Of a DNA stretch of 64,000 bases, positions 44,721 to 52,942 are shown one piece after another. The stretch comes from Aulostomus chinensis (lineage: Eukaryota > Chordata > Actinopteri > Syngnathiformes > Aulostomidae), in assembly GCA_037954235.1 (NCBI GenBank), contig JBBMOA010000001.1, forward strand, positions 12,477,980 through 12,541,979, given 5' to 3'. How positions within the stretch are numbered: position 1 is the stretch's first letter; each line of letters begins with the position of its first letter. The notes beneath the pieces were generated by a model. It saw nothing but the letters and a program-made list of their open reading frames with translations, was not told the origin of the DNA and made no database searches. Both the position numbers and the translations under genes were made by a program.

Positions 44721-44874
44721 GGCCACCTCTGAGCACAAGGAACCCTTTGGCTCAAGGAGGAATTTGCTTCAGAAACTGAGCCCAGGACAGGGAGTGAGTC
44801 ATTGCAGCTCAAAAGACCAAAAAGTAAAAACTGAAAGAGGATCAGAGATCATCAGGAACGTGAACTTTGGTATT
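44721..44874 (+). pseudogene. Tandem copy of zinc-finger exon 2 segment
   Basis: About 150 bp repeating 44246-44397 with an offset of 477 bp (ACCTCTGAGCACAAGGAACC ...). The frame stays open (SEHKEPFGSRRNLLQ, KVKTERGSEIIRNVNF), but instead of fingers it runs into a truncated tRNA-Arg sequence at 44875. Confidence 0.88.
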
Positions 44875-44930
44875 AATGGACAACGCGACTACAGATCAGA
44901 AGATTCTAGGTTCAACTCCTGGCCAGCTCG
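44875..44930 (+). pseudogene. Truncated tRNA-Arg relic
   Basis: The D-arm end (aatggacaacgcg), an anticodon arm with loop ctacaga, and T-arm/acceptor ggttcaactcctggccagct plus cg match the tRNA-Arg at 19575. The 5' acceptor strand and four bases of the anticodon stem are missing. It forms the edge of duplication I1. Confidence 0.8.
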
Positions 44931-45382
44931 CTTTAAACTTTATACTGAGAAGATGAAGTGAGAACCAGTGATCAAAGTCACTGAAGTCCTCCCAGGTTTC
45001 CTCCTTGTCTGCTGGAAACATGAACACATGAATGATCCTGCTACCTCTCATGTTCAGCTGCACTTGACAGTGACAGCAGGAGAACAAAAATCCCAGTGTG
45101 TCATCAACATTTCCTGTCAAATCAATGATAGAAGCTGTTGAATTTCTGGATCAGAACAAGGAGAAAGGAGCCCCAATGAAAGAGAGATGGTTCTTGATTC
45201 TGATTTTGTTCTTCACTCCTACACCAGAGAGTGAAAGTGTGGGCTGGCTGGGAGCAACTGCCTGCTTCAGAGTGGGAGGAGCCTCAGGACTTTCCAGTGA
45301 GAGCTGCAAACTTCCACCAGCGCCCAGTGCCAGCAGGTCTACATGATGGAGCTGAGAAGAACACAACAACACCAGAGCACTG
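44875..45382 (-). repeat. Inverted duplication I1, copy 2
   Basis: Reverse complement of 19122-19647, joined on its left to zinc-finger exon sequence. Confidence 0.88.
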
Positions 45383-46432
45383 GAGAGGAGCACAACACTT
45401 CTTTGCTTCCTGGCCACTCTCATGTCTGTCTGTCCATCTGGAGCTGGGGGGAGGAGCTTCACATGTTTTTCTTTTTTTAAAAAGGGAATGACATGACTTC
45501 CTCTGTATGTTAGAATATGAACGACTAAAAATGTTCATCCCCAGTTTAAAGTTAGAATCAAATTTAAAGTAGAAAATCTTCCCTCTTCAATCCTGTCACT
45601 CAGTGTTGTAAACTGTTTCAAACAAATTCTACTGTTCAACAGTTCAAGTGTTTCTAATGAAGCTGAATGTTCTCCTCTACTTTCCTCAATTGTGTTTCTT
45701 TCATGTCCTCCTGAGATCAAAGACAGAATTCTAGCTACTGTCAAAGCCCTGATGACATCATCAGGAATTCTGACCTGTCCAGGTCCAATCTGAATTTGCT
45801 CTGACTCATGTTTTAGTTTAGGTTGCATGAAAGGAGCAGGGCAGAACAGAACTGACAGTATCTCTCATGCAGGACCTGGGTCAGCACCTGGTGCCAGCTG
45901 GGGCAACGTCCTGGAGTTCATTCATCCTGGAGAACCAGGTGCTGGTTCCTTCTTTTACCAGGCAGGAACGGGCAGCAGATCCAAGATCAGTAGGTGAAGA
46001 TGTCTGCTTTGACTGGTAGGAGGAAAGAGAGCAGGAGAGCTGGTCAGAGTCAAAGACAGATCATGAAGAAGGAGTGCTGTATTCTGCTAGCACATGCTAG
46101 TGACAGTCAGAGATCAGGAGTCTCAGCAGGGAAAGATTCATCTCTTCTTTCAGAGGACAATTGGACGTTCACTGGAAGACTGTGAATGTTTGAGGGTCAG
46201 AGGAGAAAAGAGGACAAGTGCACCTGTTGTGTGTGATGGGGCACCAGCATGGAGGAAGTTGTCAAACATTTTGAGCGAAAAAGCGTGAATCTTCAAGTAA
46301 AGAATTAAAATGATTTAGTTAACAATGAGGTCTCTGTCATAAAACAAAAGGAACAACTGACTCCCTCACCATTTCCACCCTCTTCAACAGATTCACATTT
46401 CAAACAACCAGGTTTATTTTGTTCCCTTCTTT
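45383..46432. repeat. Mosaic of repeats D3, D5, D6 and L2 3' UTR
   Basis: 45543-45773 matches 33673-33906, 45832-45905 matches 37640-37712, 45960-46080 is decayed L2 3' UTR (gcagatccaagatcagtagg, aagagagcaggagagc), and 46278-46372 matches 37767-37865. No gene recognised. Confidence 0.75.
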
Positions 46433-46492
46433 TAGCAGAGGATGGTTTTGATCCATCCACCTCTGGGTTCTGGGCCCAGCACGCTTCCTCTG
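46433..46492 (-). pseudogene. Initiator-tRNA-Met-like relic with CAG anticodon, 5'-truncated
   Basis: On the minus strand, cagaggaagcgtgctggg, loop CCCAGAA, the T-arm GATGG-ATCAAAA-CCATC and acceptor CTCTGCT plus A. The 5' acceptor strand and first part of the D-arm are gone. It shares the CAG anticodon with the full-length copies at 48969 and 49415. Confidence 0.75.
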
Positions 46493-46586
46493 TAAATCCA
46501 TATTTTGGGTTCTGGCTTGTTCTGCTTTTCATTTTGTGTTTGTATTAAAGTTCTATTGCTGAAAAAAAGACTTTTTTGCCTTTTTA

Positions 46587-46590
<4 letters not shown>

Positions 46591-46647
<57 letters not shown>
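46591..46647. repeat. (CA)n microsatellite
   Basis: 57 bp of perfect CA repeats. Confidence 0.97.
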
Positions 46648-46649
<2 letters not shown>

Positions 46650-47054
46650 CAGCCAAGCATATAGAATGATACAGTCTGAGGTGGTTTTGACTGGTAGGCA
46701 CCAGTGTGCACTGTTTGGCACTGAAGTCATGTGACTGAAGTCATCCAGTCACGTGACTGAAGTCATCCATTCATGTCAGTGATGTCACTTGGCAGGACTG
46801 TCACTGCCGTCTCATTCTAGAAAAGAATCCAGACTCCACCTGTGGCTCCATGATAACTGAGGGACCTCTGGTTGGAGGCTGGACGATGATGTTTGGTCTG
46901 GGGGGTTAAGATGGTGGGGGCTGTTTCAGTTCTAGTGCTGAAGGCTTTCACCATGACAGTCAGACTCTCCTCTGTCCTTCATGGTCCCTCAAATGTGCAG
47001 TGTGGACCTCACACACTGAATTTAGCCTGAAAACTCTTCATGAACAGCAGGAGA
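46648..47054. other. Spacer with repeat D7, copy 2
   Basis: 46797-46890 matches 38884-38972 in the same orientation. Two units of the 22 bp minisatellite lie at about 46720-46775. No gene. Confidence 0.6.
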
Positions 47055-47313
47055 CTCAGAGTCTCTGTGGCGCTCGGCTGTTAACAGAGAGGCTGGTGGT
47101 TGGAGCCCCCCAGGGACCAGGACCAGGCTCTACTGGTGCTGAGGACTCTGTTGATCAGCTGCTGAGTTGCTACTTGATGTCAACATTGGTCTGTTTCATC
47201 CTGAGTAGTTTGATCCAAGCAGAGTTGCTGCATCGATGATCTGAATGTGGACGGACAGACTGACCCTCCACAGCAGACGCCTGTCACAGATCTCTGGATG
47301 AGACACTTTGAGG
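47055..47313 (-). repeat. Inverted duplication I2, copy 2
   Basis: Reverse complement of 19873-20128, including the deleted tRNA-Asn. Confidence 0.88.
47061..47118 (+). pseudogene. tRNA-Asn(GTT) relic lacking most of the D-arm
   Basis: 58 nt: GTCTCTG/CAGGGAC acceptor intact, anticodon GTT, T-arm GGTGGTTGGAGCC, same ~15 nt D-arm deletion as at 20066. Discriminator is C instead of the usual G. Confidence 0.75.
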
Positions 47314-47548
47314 TAAAGCCAGGTTCTGCCAGTCCCACTCACATGTTTCAATCACATGTTCAGAGATGGGTTTGTTGTTCCTGAATCCATTTCTTATTTT
47401 CTGATCATCTTGTGGATTGTTCATCATTCTCCTCATCACCATACTTTAGGTTGCAGTACGAACACCTGAGTTAGTCTGGGGTTGCAGGAATCATACAGCA
47501 TCCAAATAATAGCAGGTTGAAACATTTATTTAAAAGAGTTTAACATGG

Positions 47549-47606
<58 letters not shown>

Positions 47607-47918
47607 CCTGTCTTTGGTCTAAAATGGTCTGTCACATTCTCTCACATTGCACAACAACACAACAAACAAAGACGGCAGGTCCAGTGTGGTCCTGATAAGA
47701 CCACTGGACTGCAGGGTCCCAGTATCACTGGTGACAATGGTTTTACCAGCTGGGACCTTGGACAAGAACTTCTCAGAGGAAACTCATCATGGAGGCTCAG
47801 TGAAGAAAACTAGACCTGAGCTGCCTGCTGGAACCTAGCAGGTGAAGGACAGAGCTCCACCTCTTTAGAGACACCACCACTGTGGGCTCATGTTGGCAAA
47901 AGAAGTGGGTCAGTTTTT

Positions 47919-47962
<44 letters not shown>

Positions 47963-48642
47963 GATATATATGCCTTTAACTGCTTCAATTACTGCAGGAA
48001 CCATCCAGAACCTGAACCTCTATATGTGATTCTGGGTCTGTTTGTTTCCATAGGCTAGCACACGGCACAGGTCGGCCTGGTTTCAGAATGTTTCTTGGAA
48101 TCCTTATTATCAATAAAGTATCAAATATTTTGCATAATAAATGCATGCATGGCCTCATATTTTGCCATTTTAACGTGCTTTAAGTTGACGGTGCCCACCT
48201 GTCGTGTCAATGTTTCTATGTTTGTCTGTTCTGGTCTGAATGAAAGAGGAGGTTTTCTTGGTCATGTGACGTGGGTGAGAGTTCAACTAGAACTTCCTGC
48301 TTCAACAGGATTTGAGTTTGTTGGGATTTTGTCAAAGACACCAACCAAACCTCTGAGTGGTGCAGATGTCTGCTGCCTCCTCAGAGCAGACTGGAGCTCA
48401 GCCTCACTCACCTGTGGGAGCCCCAGCAGAGCCACCGTGTGATGGAGCTTCAGTTTAGGCTCCAAGGTCCTGGATTGAATTGGTGTTTTGTGTGTTTTTA
48501 GGCCTCCTGGCACCGATGAATGAATGAACCATTGTTCCAGAGGGAGCTGGTGTCAGGTCAGTCCCTGTTTCTACAAGACCTCCTGCTGCAGAGCCACATT
48601 GGGAAACATCCATCCATCCATTTTCTTCCACTTATCCTGTTT

Positions 48643-48683
<41 letters not shown>

Positions 48684-48968
48684 AAGTCAAGTCTCAACAA
48701 AGTTCTCTCATGACTCTTTCCAAGTAGAGCAGGTCCAGCACCAAACTGCTTCAATGAACCTACACCCAACAATTCTCCACCAGCAGCACATCCTGCAACA
48801 GTGGTGATGAAAACCTTCCTTTCAACAGGCAGGAACGTCGAGCAGATCCAGGATCAGTGGGGACGGACGTCTGCTTTGACTGGTTGTGGGGAAAGAGAGC
48901 AGGAGAGCGGGGCAGAGACAAAGACAGAGAATGCTCTCCTAAAACGAGGACTGTTCAGTCAATGGTAG
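47314..48968. other. Microsatellite-rich spacer
   Basis: Holds (AC)n tracts at 47551-47605 and 47921-47959, a (GT)n tract at 48649-48682, an inverted copy of the 29985-30065 segment at 47565-47645, and L2 3' UTR sequence at 48690-48930 matching 32380-32600. Open frames here run through the dinucleotide repeats and are not genes. Confidence 0.65.
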
Positions 48969-49040
48969 AGCAGAGTGGTGCAGAGGAAGCGTGCTGGGCC
49001 CAGAACCCAGAGGTCGATGGATCAAAACCATCCTCTGCTA
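48969..49040 (+). tRNA. Initiator-tRNA-Met-like gene with CAG anticodon
   Basis: 72 nt. It has the hallmarks of a eukaryotic initiator tRNA: first pair A1-T72 (AGCAGAG/CTCTGCT), three G-C pairs at the foot of the anticodon stem (GGG/CCC), and a T-loop with A in place of T at its first position (ATCAAAA). The D-arm GTGC/GCGT pairs. It differs from the vertebrate initiator at only about four positions as I recall it, but the anticodon loop reads CCCAGAA, so the anticodon is CAG, not CAT. CAG would read CUG codons. It could be a pseudogene, since charging by MetRS depends strongly on CAT. No TTTT follows in the next 30 nt. Confidence 0.8.
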
Positions 49041-49414
49041 GAAGAAGAAAAATAAAATGAACCAGTGTCTTTAGAAATGTGTGTCTGTTAAAAAGAGGTT
49101 CATAAGGATTTTGTCTTCCTCCACAATCACCAACCATTGTGAGAGTTAACAACAGTCTACTTTCTGACTGAAGCAAAAGTAGACTTCAAAAGGTTTTTCT
49201 GATTCAACATAGCAGCTAAATTTCCATTTCCATTTCCTGAACAGGACAGGTTAAAAAAAGGGAATGTCATGACGAAACTGGGAAACATCCATCCATCCAT
49301 TTTCTTCCACTTATCCTGTTTAGGGTTGTGTGTGTGGGAGGGGTGAGGGGGGTGGGCTGGAGCCTATCAATGTGAAACATTTGAAATTCAGATCCCTTCT
49401 TCTTTTCCTGCTCC
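49041..49414. other. Spacer, dispersed repeat
   Basis: Contains a copy of the gggaaacatccatccatcca segment at about 49279-49330, also present at about 48601-48650, and part of the dispersed teleost repeat (ggctggagcctatc) at about 49350. No gene. Confidence 0.6.
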
Positions 49415-49486
49415 AGCAGAGTGGCTCAGCAGAAGAGAGCTGGGCCCAGAACCCAGAGGTCAATGGATTGAAACCATGCTCTGCTA
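49415..49486 (+). tRNA. Initiator-tRNA-Met-like copy 2 with CAG anticodon
   Basis: 72 nt with AGCAGAG/CTCTGCT acceptor, anticodon loop CCCAGAA (CAG) and GGG/CCC stem pairs. T-stem AATGG/CCATG has one mismatch around loop ATTGAAA. The D-arm differs (GCTCAGCAGAAGAGA). It is less well preserved than the copy at 48969, so probably a pseudogene. Confidence 0.68.
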
Positions 49487-50057
49487 AAAGAACAAATAAA
49501 ATGAACCACAACCAGGCTCTACAATCAGTACCCCCCCCCCCCCCCCCCCCATCTGGGAGCAAAGGTTTGCACCTACAGCTCTTAAGGAGCTTCCTTGGGC
49601 CACTCTCCCCTTTTGGCTCCACCCCCTTTAAGGAAACCACCAGGAAGAGGTGAGGACTGACCGTGACGACTGAAACTCCCACATTTACATGAGACAAACT
49701 AGATCAACACTAAATACCAGGCCTTGCACAGTGATTACCACTGACTGACACTGGGGTCTTCATTTTCCACAGGCAGGATGGCCGGTCCCCCTGTGCTTCC
49801 CAGGTCCCTCCCTGGAACACATGGCATAGCAAATGTTTCACTTGTTTGCTGATTCAATAAACCTGACCATTAACATGTGTGTGTGCCTCTAATTTACATA
49901 AACTGTTAATACCAAGACAAATGCTACCTTCAATTAATCATTCATGTCATGGAACCCTTGGTCTCCATTACATTGGTCAACCAGAGAAGCTTCAACTGGT
50001 GACGCTCATTCAACCATGATGAAGGTCAACCTCCATTATCTGCTGTGCTCCTTAACA
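49487..50057. other. Spacer with a 20-base C-run
   Basis: A run of 20 C at 49531-49550. A segment near 49985 (ccagagaagcttcaactggt) recurs inverted near 30530. No gene recognised. Confidence 0.5.
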
Positions 50058-50130
50058 GGGGAATTAGCTCAAATGGTAGAGTGCTAGCTTAGCATGTGAG
50101 CGGTAGAGGGATCCATGCCCTCATTCTCCA
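50058..50130 (+). tRNA. tRNA-Ala(AGC)
   Basis: 73 nt. Acceptor GGGGAAT/ATTCTCC pairs with one wobble. D-arm GCTCAAATGGTAGAGT. Anticodon stem CTAGC/GTGAG has one mismatch and one wobble around loop TTAGCAT, anticodon AGC. T-arm AGGG-ATCCATG-CCCT is close to the vertebrate tRNA-Ala consensus. Discriminator A. No T-run nearby. Confidence 0.82.
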
Positions 50131-50383
50131 GAATACTTTAACTTGTTCTGTTGATCAGAGGAGCTGCTGGGTGATGAATGCTGATGTTTGTCCACTGCTG
50201 TGATAAAGTGTCCCCTGTTACTGAGATGAGGATGAACACCTGCTCAGGTCAAAGCTGCAATGAAGTCAAGTCATCACCCTGTAAAGCACCAAATAACAAA
50301 AGTTACACTTTACAAGTAGAACAGGTCCAGTTCCACACTCCTTAAATGAATTTACACCCAACAATTCTTCATGAGCAAGCACA
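50131..50383. other. Spacer with L2 3' UTR remnant
   Basis: 50280-50385 resembles the L2 3' UTR at 32380-32480 (aagtagaacaggtccag, acacccaacaattcttc). Nothing else recognised. Confidence 0.55.
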
Positions 50384-50467
50384 TCCTAGCTTAGGCCCAA
50401 CTTTTCTTGGCGCTCTCCCAGATGCTTGGGAGCTTCTGGGGGAGCGCTAGTTGGGCCTAAGCTAGGA
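50384..50467. repeat. Long perfect-arm hairpin
   Basis: Arms tcctagcttaggcccaact (50384-50402) and agttgggcctaagctagga (50449-50467) are 19 bp perfect reverse complements. The 46 nt between them include a second short pairing (gcgctctccc with gggggagcgc). It sits at the edge of an L2 ORF1 fragment. Confidence 0.9.
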
Positions 50468-50720
50468 GCTAAGCTAAGTTGGTCTGCACCAGCTAGTGAG
50501 GGCTGGCTAGCTCTCGCAGCTTTTGGTGCAGAGCCGCTGCAGGTCCAATTCAACCTCGCAAAGCCTCACCTCCAACACAGCAAAAAAAACTACATTTAAC
50601 ACACTTATCAGTATCACTAAAGGAGGCAGAGGAGGAAGAAAACATGTGGCACTCTGAGCAGGAGAGAGGAGAACAAGAGGGAGAAGCCATCGTTAGCTTA
50701 GCGTGTTTACAAGGCAGAAA
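50468..50720 (-). mobile_element. L2 5'-region (ORF1 start) fragment
   Basis: Minus-strand sequence homologous to the 5' part of the L2 at 26040-26270. It encodes a DKCVKC-type motif and AVLEVRL, comparable with CNKC and VVLEARL of the intact element, next to the shared stretch actaaaggaggcagagga. It shows that the CxxC motif is part of the ancestral ORF1. Confidence 0.65.
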
Positions 50721-51232
50721 GACTGTTGCTGCCAGAATGATGGTCTTTTAAACTTCAGCCAAATAAAGCAAGTAGGTATTAATTTTTGGTGGGTAATTAG
50801 TCAATGAAATAAGGAATTAGCAGGGAGGATCACACTTTAGCGAGCACAATGAAGCAAGGCTCTACGTTCAGCAACACAGAAAAAGGAGTTGAGGTCACAC
50901 GCTTCCTGCAACCAAGGTCAAAAATCCAGGACGGACGAAGGGGAAGACGACAAAGACAAAGACACAAGAAACAGAGATAATAACCATCAACTCCATCACA
51001 ACCATAACAAATATAACCATACAGAACATATATAACAAATATAACAAGAAAGGCATTTAAAGATATGTCACCTCTGGTCAAATACCCTGATTTGCATTTA
51101 TGTCTCTCAGCATTTTCATTTTCATGTTAAAGCCTCCAGAATGAGGGGATGAATGCTTCAAAATGGAACAGCAAAATTGAACCCAAGTACAGGATTGGTG
51201 GGAGACTGATGGTCGCTGTTTGGGTCGCTGTT
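50721..51232. other. Spacer, nothing recognised
   Basis: A/T-rich sequence. A remnant of repeat I3 (aggattggtgggagactgat) is present near 51190. No gene. Confidence 0.5.
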
Positions 51233-51999
51233 GGGAAATATCCCAGACCTCTGAGATCAGAGCGCTCACTTTGATCTCAGGGTCCTGACTTTGGGGGTTC
51301 TTCCTTTGGTCTTCAAATACTCGTGGTTTTTATTGGCAGAACTTTCAACTTGCATGCAAAAAGAGAATCACAGTCAATGTAAACCCAGCAGACAGTGTTT
51401 ATTTCGAATAAATCAGACAATCGCACAAATGAGAATGAAAGGAAAAAACAATAAAATGTTTTAAAAACCTTCTCCACTCTAAAGCTTTTTAAAGTTCATT
51501 TGAAGGTTCAAAGGTGGAGGTGAGGAGGTCACCCTGATCCTCCCTGTCGTCACTGCCGGGATTCTTTCTTCTGGTGCTGTGGTTCTTCTGATGAAGGGGG
51601 CGTGATGTTTGCTGTCTCAGGCTCCACCAAATGTCCTCTTTAGGACGCCACAATGTGGCCTCTTCACTGCTCCATCTTCCCTGCATCGGAGACACCAGGG
51701 TTCCTCCTGGTGCCGACCCCCTCGTCCTTCTACCCAATGGTGCGGCCATGGATCCTCAGAGGAGGCTGGGATCCTTCTTCTCATCAGAGCCACAGTTTTT
51801 CCTGGAGGGAACAACAGGAGCTTTGTTGTAATGTTTTGCTCGGTGTTTCCTGCTCAGAGCATCAGGATCTGTGACGCCATCTTGTGGTAGGGGGTCATCA
51901 TCTTGTTGTGTGGTAGTGGATTCATTGATCTGCTGTTTCAACACATTCAAGTTCATTATCCTACAAGTCAAAGTACATTTGGTGTGGAGTTTTAGTTTC
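51233..51999 (-). repeat. Inverted duplication I5, copy 2 (terminal-exon-like)
   Basis: Reverse complement of 26571-27339. It includes the same 71- and 86-codon frames (51971-51756 and 51749-51489) separated by the same TGA, and the same A/T-rich 3' part. Confidence 0.85.
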
Positions 52000-52942
52000 T
52001 GGCCTCAATCATAACGTGTGCCTTTCTTCTTCATGAACATTTCTCAGCTTTGTAAGTTTATTCTAGTTTTTCTTCCTCACTTTTCTATTCCATTGTTGTT
52101 GAAGATTCTACTGCAGGTTGGAGTTCCCTGTTGACTGAAGCAGAAACAGGAACAACAAGCTGGAGGCTGTCAGAGCTCCAAGTTGGGCCGCTGATATTAA
52201 AGTAGGAGATGAACACATCCAGGTTAGCATCCCTCTCAGAAGCTGCTACTTTAGCTCTTCAGGATACAGCAGCCTAGCATAGCTTCATCTGGCCAGTTAG
52301 TGGCCCACTTTGATGTCTGGGATATCAGGTTCAAGGTTCTTCACAGCTCTGAATGAAGGCTTTCTAAAGTGTTAACCAGTACTCCAGTTGTAAAAAACAA
52401 TCAGGGGGATGGTAGATTTTGATGTTTAGGAACAGCTCATTTGTGCTGATGACAGCGCATCAGGTGAGAGACCAACAGTGTACCCTTACTCCTCTCAAAC
52501 AACATGCATGCTATGGAGATTACCTGTCTGCTACTCCTGTCATTGATCTTGACCAAGCCCCCAGGCTGACACTGCTACCACTGCTCCTACATAGTGAGAG
52601 TCAAATGCAGAGGACATTTTCCCACCGGGTGCAAGTGCAACTTCATACTCATGCTACCTTTAAATCTGGGAATTCATCTATATTTTGAAACAAAACATTC
52701 TCAAGTCAAGTCCATTTTAATTAAAGTGCAAGAGCAGAAGAATGAAACAAATGTACTGTGGCAGGATAGCGCTACACTCCCCACCGTGAGGGGCAGTGTG
52801 GCAGACGATAGTGAGTGGTGACCTAGAAGTAGACCTGGTCCGACCCTTCTCCGTCCTTTCCACTTCCTCTCCCTCCTTTACAGAGCCGACAGCCGTGCGT
52901 GGTGGCGTCTCGCTGGTCAGCAGATCGGTTACAAACAAAGGT
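52000..52942. other. Spacer up to the right satellite
   Basis: No recognised gene or RNA. A segment near 52760-52900 (aggatagcgctacactcccc, gagccgacagccgtgcgtgg) has the look of mobile-element sequence, but I cannot classify it. Confidence 0.45.

Noticed and set aside
44554..44812. YIYIYI-rich frames on the minus strand
   Set aside because: They translate the (AT)n tract.
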